Origin: Planctomycetota bacterium
Lineage (GTDB): Bacteria; Planctomycetota; UBA1135
Direction: 5' to 3'
Assembly (NCBI GenBank): GCA_014382465.1
Contig: JACNJP010000135.1
Span: 1-6,543 of the forward strand
Length of the DNA: 6,543 nucleotides
Positions 1-5,801 of this stretch are shown in pieces (positions within the stretch are counted from its first letter, which is position 1; each line of letters opens with the position of its first letter). The position numbers and the translations under genes are program-made. The notes beneath the pieces are model-generated. The model worked only from the letters and a program-made list of their open reading frames with translations, searched no databases and was not told the origin of the DNA.

Positions 1-1010
1 GGGGCCTGGCGGCGCCGGGCGTGCACCTCGAGGATCCGGCGGATGCCCTCCTCGATCGGGCCGGAGTCGCGCGGCTGCACCCGCATCGCCGCGTTGCCGG
101 CGACCCAGGCCGGCGCGGTCTGGTCGGCGACCACCACCGGCTTGCCGCAGGCCATGGCCTCGAGCACCGGCAGGCCGAAGCCCTCGTGGATCGAGACGTA
201 GACCAGCGCGATGCAGCCCTGGTAGACCTCCACCAGCTCCTGGTCGCTGGCGTCCTTCATCCAGCGGATGCGGCCGCGGTGGCGCGAGCCCTCGAGCCGC
301 TGGAGGAATTCCTCCTGCTCCCAGCCCTCCTTGCCGACGATCACCCAGTCGGGGGCGGCGTCGCGGTCCCACAGCCGCTCCAGCGCCTTGAGGATGCGCG
401 GGTAGTTCTTGCGCGGCTCGATGGTGCCGACGGTGAGCAGGTAGTCGCCGTCGCCGGGGACGTGGCCCACGGCGGGGCGGAACAGCGGGCCGACGCCGTT
501 CGGGATCACGCTGACGGTCTCGGGGTCGGCGCCCATGAGCTCGGCGTCGCGCAGGCCGGGCTCGCTGACGACGATGATGCGGTCGGCGCGGGCGATGGCG
601 CGGCGCACCCGGTCGAGCAGCACCGAGGTGTTCCAGCCGTGGAACAGCGGGTCGACGGCGAAGGCGGCGTCGTGCAGGGTCATCACCGTGCCGGCCGAGG
701 TGACGTTCGGGTAGACGTAGTCGGTCCAGTGGAAGACGTCGACCTTGGCGGGCCAGCGGCCGGCGTCGAAGCCGGGGACCTGGTTGAGCAGCGCCATGCC
801 GCGCGCGGGCAGGAGGCCGCGGTGCATGCGGAAGCGGCCCTCGCGGAAGCCGGTGGTGGCGACGCGGCCGCCGCGCCAGGTCGGGGCGAAGAACTCAAGG
901 AAGGGGCCGTCCTCGATCTGGCACAGGTTGCGCGCCAGCTCGCGGCCGTAGCGGGCGATGCCGGCGTGGCCGAACAGCGCCGGACGGATGTCGAACCCGA
1001 TCTTGATCAT
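1..1010 (-). CDS. GT4-family glycosyltransferase (partial, C-terminus off the left edge)
   Basis: Predicted cytoplasmic, nucleotide-sugar-dependent retaining glycosyltransferase with a GT-B fold, probably adding a sugar to a lipid-linked surface polysaccharide; donor and acceptor cannot be read from sequence. I translated the minus strand from the ATG at 1010-1008, which stays open for 336 codons to the window edge. The N-terminal strand (MIKIGFDIRP, residues 1-10) is followed by HAGIARYGREL (15-25), as in many family 4 enzymes. THDAA-like TLHDAAF (111-117) and IPNGVG (169-174) mark the domain boundary, GTIEPRKN (195-202) is the donor-phosphate-binding region, and HEGFGLPVLE (275-284) is the GT4 EX7E motif with Glu276 and Glu284. 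Family members are usually 350-420 residues, so only a short C-terminal piece is missing. There is no Shine-Dalgarno; TACCCT lies 13 nt before the ATG. The flippase gene 83 bp upstream on the same strand supports a polysaccharide role. Confidence 0.9.
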   Translation of the reverse strand, partial: MIKIGFDIRPALFGHAGIARYGRELARNLCQIEDGPFLEFFAPTWRGGRVATTGFREGRFRMHRGLLPARGMALLNQVPGFDAGRWPAKVDVFHWTDYVYPNVTSAGTVMTLHDAAFAVDPLFHGWNTSVLLDRVRRAIARADRIIVVSEPGLRDAELMGADPETVSVIPNGVGPLFRPAVGHVPGDGDYLLTVGTIEPRKNYPRILKALERLWDRDAAPDWVIVGKEGWEQEEFLQRLEGSRHRGRIRWMKDASDQELVEVYQGCIALVYVSIHEGFGLPVLEAMACGKPVVVADQTAPAWVAGNAAMRVQPRDSGPIEEGIRRILEVHARRRQA

Positions 1011-1017
1011 GGTGCTA

Positions 1018-1023
1018 AGGGTA
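1018..1023 (-). promoter_or_regulatory. Candidate -10 element (TACCCT) for a leaderless glycosyltransferase transcript
   Basis: TACCCT fits TANNNT and its first T lies 13 nt before the A of the ATG at 1010, so transcription would start at or next to the start codon. No Shine-Dalgarno precedes this gene. The same spacing recurs in front of three other genes here. The hexamer itself is a weak match to TATAAT. Confidence 0.4.
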
Positions 1024-1043
1024 AGGCGGCTGCTCGGGGCCTA

Positions 1044-1049
1044 ATTCTA
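1044..1049 (-). promoter_or_regulatory. Second candidate -10 element (TAGAAT) upstream of the glycosyltransferase
   Basis: TAGAAT on the minus strand (1049 to 1044) is a five-of-six match to TATAAT, in the 82-bp gap between the flippase stop and the glycosyltransferase start. It would give a leader of roughly 27 nt. The identical hexamer precedes hutH at 5788-5793. No convincing -35 box is seen. It may be used instead of, or together with, the TACCCT nearer the ATG. Confidence 0.35.
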
Positions 1050-1092
1050 GTCCAGGGCTCGGCAGGGCTTCATGGTTCCTCGGCGCCCCGGT

Positions 1093-2382
1093 TCAGGGCC
1101 TGGCCCGGAAGTAGCCCCAGGCGCCGGTGAGGGCCGCGGCTTCGGCGAGCAGGCGGGCGATGGCGGCGCCAGCCAGGCCGCAGAGGGGCAGCAGGGCCAG
1201 GTTGGCGAGGGCGGTGATGGCCAGGACCGTGAGGGCGAGGAGGAGCGCGGCGCGGGCGGCGCCCTGAGCGACCATGCCGGTGGTCAGGATGCTGCCGGGG
1301 AAGACCAGGGCGGCGGCCCAGGCGAGGATCCTCAGCGGGAGGACGGTCTCGGCGAATGCGGGGCCGAGGGCGAGGTCGACGAAGGGGGGGGCCAGCGGCA
1401 TCGCGACGAGGGCGGCGGGGACGCTGAAGAGGGTCAAGCGGCGGGCCATGCGGAAGCAGTCGGCGCGCAGGCTGGTGTTGTCGGCGGCGCGGGCGGCCAG
1501 GGCCGGCATGGCGATGATGCCGATGAAGGACGGCAGTTGCAGCGCCAGGTTGAAGGCCTTGCGCACCGGGGTGTAGAGGCCGGCGGCGGCGGTCCCGAGC
1601 AGGGCCCGGACCAGGATCAGGTCGATCCGGCCGTAGCCCTCGCGGACCAGGCCGCCGGCGCCGAGCGCCAGGCACTCGCGCACGAAGCCCGGGTCGGAGG
1701 CGCCGTGTCGCGGCCACTCGCGGAGCTGCCGGCCGGCGAAGGCGCCGAGGGCGAGGTTTCCGGCGGCGCGGGTGGCCTGCGCTCCGGCCAGGAGCCAGAT
1801 CGGGTCGGTCGCGCCGGCGGCCACCATCGACGCCACCACCGCGAGCACCGCCAGCGCGGTGGCGAAGCGGACGATGGAGGGCAGGCCGAAGCGCAGCTTG
1901 AGGTGGTAGACCGCGGTCCTGGTCGTGGCGAGGTGCGAGGCCAGCGCCAGCACGCAGATCAGCAGGCCGGGGTGGCTGGCCGGCACCAGCGGGTCGAAGG
2001 CGGTGTAGCCGAGGACCACGGCCGCGCCCAGAATCCCGGTGGCGGCGCGGAAGCGGAGGGCCAGGCGCAGCGTCGGCCGCAGCGACTCCGGTCTGGCGCC
2101 GGCGCGGCGCACGAGGGCGTTGCCGCTGCCGCCGTCCACCATCACCTCGACCAGGGCGAAGACGGCCTCGTAGACGCCGAAGAGGCCCAGGGCCGGCGCG
2201 TCGAGAGCCGCGGCCAGGATCAGGATGGTGAAGAAGGCGGCCAGCGCCTGACCGCCGCGCCCGAGGCTCTGGAGCGTGACCCCGGCGAGGAAGATCCGCG
2301 TCGTCGCCGCCGGCACCGCCGGCGCCCGCCGCTCCGGCGAACTCGCCCCCCGTCGTCTCGGTGACCGCCGCAGTGAAGTCAT
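1093..2382 (-). CDS. MOP-superfamily polysaccharide / lipid-linked glycan flippase (Wzx-like)
   Basis: Predicted inner-membrane transporter that would flip an undecaprenyl-linked oligosaccharide (or related lipid-linked glycan) from the cytoplasmic to the outer face. The 429-residue product is close to the usual 400-500 residues of the family. After a basic 28-residue cytoplasmic tail (rich in Arg), hydrophobic segments run almost continuously, with about a dozen likely helices starting near residues 30, 65, 112, 138, 170, 192, 255, 280, 318, 350, 378 and 400. The segment RIDLILVRALLGTAAAGLY (252-270) is typical of the start of the second half of oligosaccharide flippases, and the PLRILAWAA region (349-357) is also typical. 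Substrate cannot be deduced. The overlapping 438-codon frame in another register has an Arg/Pro/Gly-rich composition and no hydrophobic pattern, so it is a shadow. The ATG at 2382 has no Shine-Dalgarno but has TACGCT 14 nt before it. The glycosyltransferase follows 82 bp downstream, suggesting a surface-glycan cluster. Confidence 0.85.
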   Translation of the reverse strand: MTSLRRSPRRRGASSPERRAPAVPAATTRIFLAGVTLQSLGRGGQALAAFFTILILAAALDAPALGLFGVYEAVFALVEVMVDGGSGNALVRRAGARPESLRPTLRLALRFRAATGILGAAVVLGYTAFDPLVPASHPGLLICVLALASHLATTRTAVYHLKLRFGLPSIVRFATALAVLAVVASMVAAGATDPIWLLAGAQATRAAGNLALGAFAGRQLREWPRHGASDPGFVRECLALGAGGLVREGYGRIDLILVRALLGTAAAGLYTPVRKAFNLALQLPSFIGIIAMPALAARAADNTSLRADCFRMARRLTLFSVPAALVAMPLAPPFVDLALGPAFAETVLPLRILAWAAALVFPGSILTTGMVAQGAARAALLLALTVLAITALANLALLPLCGLAGAAIARLLAEAAALTGAWGYFRARP

Positions 2383-2390
2383 CCACGGTC

Positions 2391-2396
2391 AGCGTA
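2391..2396 (-). promoter_or_regulatory. Candidate -10 element (TACGCT) for a leaderless flippase transcript
   Basis: TACGCT on the minus strand (2396 to 2391) fits TANNNT and begins 14 nt before the ATG at 2382. No ribosome-binding site is seen between it and the start. It lies only 7 bp from the repeat unit at 2404-2440, so that unit would sit across the -35 region of this promoter. Confidence 0.4.
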
Positions 2397-2403
2397 CCGC
2401 CGA

Positions 2404-2440
2404 GGGGTCAGACATCAGTTGTTTTGAGAGGTACGACCCC
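2404..2440 (+). repeat. Diverged single REP-like hairpin unit
   Basis: This 37-nt unit starts with GGGGTCAGACATC (2404-2416), identical to both ends of the 63-bp palindrome at 3169-3231, and contains GGTACGAC (2430-2437). The larger element, read on its minus strand, has the same GGTACGAC after the same 13-nt gap. Over 37 positions the two agree at about 29. The two ends can fold back on each other imperfectly (10 of 13 positions pair). It is AT-richer than its surroundings, begins 7 nt beyond the stop codon of the membrane-protein gene at 2448, and lies 21 nt upstream of the flippase start. REP-type palindromes mobilised by RAYT transposases are the closest known class; no transposase gene is in the window. 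Confidence 0.6.
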
Positions 2441-2447
2441 GCCTTTC

Positions 2448-3128
2448 TCACCGGGCGAGGAGGTCGATTAGGGTGCGGGCGAGGTCCTGGAAGATGCTGC
2501 CACGGATGTTGCGGGCGAAGGCGAAGACCTCGCCCTGGCGGCCGATGAACGGCCGCATCATCCAGGCCATCTGGGCGCCGACGAGGCCGAACAGGAGCAT
2601 CCAGGTCAGGATCAGGCGGCGGTTGTTCACCAGCGCGGGGTCGGCCTTCCGCAGGACGCCGCGGAGGAAGCGCAGCGAGGACAGCCCGGCGATCAGGAAC
2701 ACCAGGACGTGCAGCAGCTTGACCAGCCGGTAACCCTGGATCGTCGTGGAGAAGAACAGGACCACCGGGATCAGCGCCACCAGCGCCAGCACGAGCACGG
2801 CCTGGGCGCTGAGCAGCGCCGCCAGCAGCGGTTTCGGCCGGATCGTGGCGCCGCCCGAGAGGCCGAAGACGTAGAGCGCTGGGAAGCACAGCATCGTGGT
2901 GCCGAGAAGGAGCAGGGGCACCTTCGCCGCGGCGGCCAGCGAGTACATCCAGCTCTGGCCGAGGAAGCCGTTGTAGCTGCCCATGGCGAAGCCGTAGAGC
3001 GCCCCGAGCAGGACCAGCCAGATGAGCGATTCGCGGACGAGGGCGTCGGCGTCCCGGCCCTCGGCCAGGTCGTCGCCGATCCCGCTCCCTCGCCGCAGCA
3101 GGAGATCAAGGAATTCGAGTCGTTGCAT
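2448..3128 (-). CDS. Uncharacterised multi-pass membrane protein
   Basis: The 226-residue product has an amphipathic, charged N-terminal stretch (residues 1-32) and about five hydrophobic segments, near 34-53, 65-90, 103-126, 136-153 and 172-192, so it should sit in the cytoplasmic membrane. Notable residues are FAMGSYNGF (47-55) at the end of helix 1, LVNNRRLI (166-173) before the last helix, and AQMAWMMRPFIG (185-196) at its end. The last motif resembles one I recall in a widespread family of bacterial membrane proteins of unknown function, some loosely labelled as actin-binding WH2 proteins in databases; that is memory, not a search. I assign no function. This is the one gene here with a good ribosome-binding site: AGGTGAT (3137-3131) matches the 16S-complementary sequence with proper spacing to the ATG at 3128. 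It follows the metal exporter by 104 bp on the same strand and could be co-transcribed with it through the palindrome. Confidence 0.8.
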   Translation of the reverse strand: MQRLEFLDLLLRRGSGIGDDLAEGRDADALVRESLIWLVLLGALYGFAMGSYNGFLGQSWMYSLAAAAKVPLLLLGTTMLCFPALYVFGLSGGATIRPKPLLAALLSAQAVLVLALVALIPVVLFFSTTIQGYRLVKLLHVLVFLIAGLSSLRFLRGVLRKADPALVNNRRLILTWMLLFGLVGAQMAWMMRPFIGRQGEVFAFARNIRGSIFQDLARTLIDLLAR

Positions 3129-3130
3129 CC

Positions 3131-3137
3131 ATCACCT
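3131..3137 (-). promoter_or_regulatory. Shine-Dalgarno sequence of the membrane-protein gene
   Basis: AGGTGAT on the minus strand matches the downstream half of the canonical AAGGAGGTGATC complement to 16S rRNA and places the core about 6 nt from the ATG at 3128. A second purine run, GGGAGG (3146-3141), lies further up. It fixes the start choice and contrasts with the other genes, which lack such a site. Confidence 0.6.
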
Positions 3138-3168
3138 GACCCTCCCGCGGTGGAATCGGCGGGTAATC

Positions 3169-3231
3169 CGGGGTCAGACATCGATTGTTATTGGATGTCG
3201 TACCCCCAATAACAATCGATGTCTGACCCCG
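3169..3231. repeat. 63-bp perfect inverted repeat, REP-like / RAYT-type palindrome
   Basis: The arms at 3169-3194 and 3206-3231 are 26-bp perfect reverse complements separated by 11 nt. Internally it reads A-s-B-s'-A': A is GGGGTCAGACATC (3170-3182), A' is its exact complement (3218-3230), and the central B, GATGTCGTACCCC (3194-3206), can also pair with A at 11 of 13 positions. Either a long cruciform/hairpin or a shorter A-B hairpin can therefore form. It begins 1-2 nt after the TGA of the metal exporter (3235-3233) and fills most of the 104-bp gap before the membrane-protein gene. It is AT-richer than the flanks. No T-run follows on either strand, so it is not a standard intrinsic terminator, though the stem could still stop RNA decay or weaken read-through. 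The GGGGTCAGAC end resembles repeats I recall beside IS200-like REP-associated transposases. Confidence 0.8.
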
Positions 3232-3232
3232 A

Positions 3233-4105
3233 TCAAATGGGGTCGGCGTGGACGGTGGCGCGGCTGCGGGGGACGGCTTGCTCGATGGCCAGGCCGACGT
3301 CTTCGCTGAGGTCGTGGGCCTCGATGAAGCTCAGGTGGCTGTCGAGATCGAGGTGCAGCTCGAGGAAGGTCTCGGCGCCGCTGCGGCGGGTGCGCAGCTC
3401 GTGGAAGCCCCGAACCCGCGGGGCGTAGCCAGAGATCACGCGCAGGATGGCGGCCTCCTCCGAGGGATCGAGGCCGCGGTCCATCAGGTTCTGGACCCCG
3501 CTGAGGAAGACCTGGCGCGCGGAGTTGAGGATGATCAGCGCGATTCCCAGGCCGACCACCAGGTCGGGCCAGGCCTCGCCGTCGAAGAGCGTGCTGAGCG
3601 CCAGGCCGGCGACCACGCTCAGGTTGAGCAGGACGTCGCTGGTGTAGTGGGCGCTGTCGGCCTCGAGGGCCGGGGAACCGGTCTCCCGCGCCGCCCGCTT
3701 GAGCTGCCGCACCCACCACAGGGTCACCGCCGTGCTCAGGAGCATCACGACGATGCCGATCCAGTGGTTCTCGACCGTGGTCTCCTCCGCGAGGAGCCGC
3801 CGGACCACCTGGACCGCCAGGCCGGCGCCGCTGGCGAAGATCAGCAGGGACTGGAACAGCGCCGCCAGGCCCTCGGCCTTGCCGTGGCCCCAGGCGTGGT
3901 CGGCGTCGGCGGGCCGCTCGGCGTGCAGCACCGCCCACAGGACCAGCGTCGACGCGATCAGGTCCAGGGCCGAGTCCAGGGTCGATCCGAGGATGCCCGA
4001 GGAACCGGTCACCAGCCAGGTGACCACCTTGGCCAGCAGGAGGCCGGTGGCGACCTTGACGGTCCCGGTGGCGGTGATGGACTTCTGGCTGGAAGAATCG
4101 CTCAT
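3233..4105 (-). CDS. fieF: FieF-like cation diffusion facilitator (divalent metal/proton antiporter)
   Basis: Predicted inner-membrane homodimer exporting divalent metal (Zn2+, Fe2+, Cd2+ class) in exchange for protons. The 290-residue length matches the family (E. coli FieF is about 300). Six helices precede a cytoplasmic ferredoxin-like C-terminal domain (about 208-290). Compared with recalled E. coli FieF, the transport-site residues are Asp44, Asp48 (LDSALD), His153 and Asp157 (HYTSD); the second site is Asp67, His70 and His74 (ADADHAWGHGKAE); the cytoplasmic dimer site is His235, His251, His264, His286 and Asp288. All are present, so the protein should be functional. The DDHD transport site is the FieF/YiiP type; true metal preference is untested. 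I start at the ATG at 4105 because the upstream in-frame extension to 4327 overlaps the divergent gene and is low-complexity. The protein ends at HADPI, where the family domain ends; a repeat begins right after the stop. Confidence 0.92.
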   Translation of the reverse strand: MSDSSSQKSITATGTVKVATGLLLAKVVTWLVTGSSGILGSTLDSALDLIASTLVLWAVLHAERPADADHAWGHGKAEGLAALFQSLLIFASGAGLAVQVVRRLLAEETTVENHWIGIVVMLLSTAVTLWWVRQLKRAARETGSPALEADSAHYTSDVLLNLSVVAGLALSTLFDGEAWPDLVVGLGIALIILNSARQVFLSGVQNLMDRGLDPSEEAAILRVISGYAPRVRGFHELRTRRSGAETFLELHLDLDSHLSFIEAHDLSEDVGLAIEQAVPRSRATVHADPI

Positions 4106-4143
4106 CCTTTGGTGCCGGAAGGAAACCCGCTCCGGCGCCGTCC

Positions 4144-4149
4144 ATATTA
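4144..4149 (-). promoter_or_regulatory. Candidate -10 element (TAATAT) for the metal exporter
   Basis: TAATAT on the minus strand (4149 to 4144) would start RNA near 4137 and leave a leader of about 30 nt before the ATG at 4105. It overlaps the plus-strand TAGGCT at 4148-4153, so the two divergent genes may share one melted region. No clear -35 box and no strong ribosome-binding site are seen; AAAGG directly abuts the ATG. Confidence 0.4.
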
Positions 4150-4153
4150 GGCT
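4148..4153 (+). promoter_or_regulatory. Candidate -10 element (TAGGCT) for a leaderless repeat-protein transcript
   Basis: TAGGCT fits TANNNT and starts 13 nt before the ATG at 4161. An alternative reading is TATTAG at 4145-4150. No Shine-Dalgarno lies before the start codon. The element sits in the 55-bp divergent intergenic region and overlaps the opposite-strand TAATAT. Confidence 0.4.
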
Positions 4154-4160
4154 ACGCCCG

Positions 4161-5759
4161 ATGGCCACCGCGAACCGCACCGCAACCAGGAAGCTGCTGC
4201 TGACCGCCACGGCGCTGCTGCTGGCGTCGGTGGGGTGGGTGCTCTTCGGCGGCGGTCCGGCCCCGCCGCCGGCGCCGGTCGTCCCTCCGGCCCCCGCGGC
4301 CCCCGCCCCGTCGCGGCCCGTCATCACCGAGGCCGCGGCGGCCGAGCTGCGGCCGCTACCCGGGGAGGGAACGCTGGTGGTGGAGCTCCGCTACCTCGGC
4401 GCCAGCCAGGAGACCTCTACGCTGGTCAGCTTCGCCGGCGAGCTGAGCGGCACCGTCTACGGCGACCAGGGTCAGCCCGTCCCGGGCGCGAGCCTGCGGG
4501 TGCGCGGCGGACCTCAAGACGGCCTGACGGCCGCCGCCGACGCCGCCGGCGCCTTCCGGATGCTGGGCCTGCTGCCGGGCACCCACCTCTTCGAGATCGG
4601 CGCCAACGGCCTCACCGCCGCCCGCCAGCAGCGCATCCTCTCCCGGGCCCCGACGCGGCGCGACTTCTTCGTCGGCCTGCCGATCGGCCTGCTGATCGAG
4701 GTCCGCGGCCACGACGCCAAACCGCTGGCCGGCGCCACCGTCGACGTCGGCCTCGGGCGCCAGGTCCTCGAGACCGACGAAGAGGGCCACGTCTTCTTCC
4801 CGGCGGTCCCTCGCGGGCCGCGGGTGCTGGTCGGCGCCCGGGCGCCCGAGCACGTGCCGCTGCGGATCGAGATGAACCTCATGCCGCGCAACCCCGGCCC
4901 CGACCCGGTGGTGATCGACCTGCCGAAAGCCGGGCGCATCCGCGGCCAGGTCAGCTCCTGGCCGGGCTCGCCGCTGCCGACGATCACGGTGGTCCCGCGC
5001 GAGGACCGCCCCGGCAGCTACTCGGTCGCCTGGGACACCTGGCACCAGGTCCCGGTCGGCGAGGACGGCCGCTTCGAGCTCGACGGCCTGCCGACCACGC
5101 GCCTGGTCGACGTGCGGGTGTTCCATCCGCGCGGCGTCGCCGAGCCGCCGCTGTTCTCGGTCAAGCCGGGCGCGGCGACCCCCTCGACGGTCCGCTTCAA
5201 CATCCTTCGGCGCGACACGCGCATCGCCGGGCGGGTGGTCGACCCGGCCGGCGCCGGCGTCGTCGGCGCCCTGGTGGTCCTGGAGGCGGCGGACCCCGCG
5301 GCCGTGCTCGGCCGGCTCTATCCCGGCCTGGCCGAGGGCCCGGTCTCCGCCGTGCTGCCGACGCCGGCGGCGCTCCGGCGCGAGCTGCGCAGCGCCAGCG
5401 ACGGCGGCTTCGACTTCGACTACGGCGACCACCCCAAGGGCAGCGGCAACCTGGTGCTGCGCGCCTCCAAGGAGGGCTACGCCACCGCCCGCAGCCTGGT
5501 GCGCAACGCCCGCAGCAACTTCTCGCTGGTGCTGCGGCCGGTCGAGCGCGCCAGCACCCTCCTGCTCAAGGCCGCCAACAGCGCGCCGATGCCGCCGGTC
5601 GAGTGGTTCCTCGACGGCGCCCGCACCGGCGGCGACGGACCCGAGCTGGGGCCGCTGCTCGAAGGCCACTACGAGATCTCGGTGGTCCGCGGCGAACTGG
5701 TGCTGGAGCCGGTGCAGGTGGTCTACCTCGGCCGGCGGCTCGAGATCGTGCTCGGTTGA
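4161..5759 (+). CDS. Membrane-anchored protein with carboxypeptidase-regulatory-like (CnaB-type) repeats
   Basis: The 532-residue product has a short basic N-terminus, one hydrophobic segment (residues about 11-30, KLLLTATALLLASVGWVLFG) acting as signal anchor or uncleaved signal, and a Pro/Ala-rich linker (33-53), so the rest should be outside the cytoplasmic membrane. The body reads as four or five beta-sandwich repeats with the carboxypeptidase-regulatory-like pattern (G-x-V...P-x-x-G-A...T-D-x-x-G-x-F...L-x-x-G): 94-155, 177-240, 258-325, 354-445 and a weaker C-terminal one at 464-532. Examples are LSGTVYGDQGQPVPGASLRV (95-114) and RIAGRVVDPAGAGVVGA (354-370). No catalytic motif is seen. 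Known relatives of this fold act as structural or binding modules in secreted proteins; the role here is unknown. I choose the ATG at 4161 because it directly precedes the hydrophobic segment and the frame upstream runs antisense through the metal exporter. It is divergent from that gene and 42 bp ahead of hutH. Confidence 0.82.
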   Translation: MATANRTATRKLLLTATALLLASVGWVLFGGGPAPPPAPVVPPAPAAPAPSRPVITEAAAAELRPLPGEGTLVVELRYLGASQETSTLVSFAGELSGTVYGDQGQPVPGASLRVRGGPQDGLTAAADAAGAFRMLGLLPGTHLFEIGANGLTAARQQRILSRAPTRRDFFVGLPIGLLIEVRGHDAKPLAGATVDVGLGRQVLETDEEGHVFFPAVPRGPRVLVGARAPEHVPLRIEMNLMPRNPGPDPVVIDLPKAGRIRGQVSSWPGSPLPTITVVPREDRPGSYSVAWDTWHQVPVGEDGRFELDGLPTTRLVDVRVFHPRGVAEPPLFSVKPGAATPSTVRFNILRRDTRIAGRVVDPAGAGVVGALVVLEAADPAAVLGRLYPGLAEGPVSAVLPTPAALRRELRSASDGGFDFDYGDHPKGSGNLVLRASKEGYATARSLVRNARSNFSLVLRPVERASTLLLKAANSAPMPPVEWFLDGARTGGDGPELGPLLEGHYEISVVRGELVLEPVQVVYLGRRLEIVLG

Positions 5760-5763
5760 GCGG

Positions 5764-5780
5764 CGCGGGCGTCCCCCGCG
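5764..5780 (+). terminator. Possible short GC hairpin after the repeat-protein gene
   Basis: CGCGGG (5764-5769) and CCCGCG (5775-5780) can form a 6-bp stem with a 5-nt loop, starting 4 nt after the TGA at 5757-5759. There is no following T-run, and short GC palindromes are common in such DNA, so a terminator role is only a possibility. Confidence 0.25.
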
Positions 5781-5787
5781 GCCCGGA

Positions 5788-5793
5788 TAGAAT
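5788..5793 (+). promoter_or_regulatory. Candidate -10 element (TAGAAT) for leaderless hutH, inside a small dyad
   Basis: TAGAAT matches TATAAT at five of six positions and starts 14 nt before the ATG at 5802. No Shine-Dalgarno separates them. It is embedded in the dyad CGGAT-AGA-ATCCG (5784-5796), which could be a repressor site over the promoter, but with 5-bp arms this may be chance. Confidence 0.5.
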
Positions 5794-5801
5794 CCGCCGT
5801 C

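Noticed and set aside
1011..1092. Gap between flippase and glycosyltransferase examined for a small gene or RNA
   Set aside because: Only promoter-like hexamers and a short GCCCTG direct repeat are seen; no stem with a T-run and no start with a ribosome-binding site.
21..1130. A 369-codon plus-strand frame opposite the glycosyltransferase
   Set aside because: Its composition is low-complexity and the minus strand encodes a clear GT4 enzyme with the EX7E motif.
1070..2386. Long frames on both strands overlapping the flippase
   Set aside because: They lack hydrophobic segments and are Arg/Pro/Gly- or Glu/Gly/Gln-rich; only the 429-residue frame has the membrane pattern of a flippase.
3169..3231. 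The palindrome as an intrinsic terminator or a CRISPR repeat
   Set aside because: No T-run follows the stem on either strand, and there is no regularly spaced array of repeats.
3699..4160. N-terminal extension of the repeat protein upstream of 4161
   Set aside because: It runs antisense through the metal exporter and would place the signal-anchor segment in the middle of the protein.
4106..4327. N-terminal extension of the metal exporter to an upstream ATG
   Set aside because: The extra residues are low-complexity, overlap the divergent gene and its promoter, and are absent from FieF-type proteins, which start close to the ATG at 4105.
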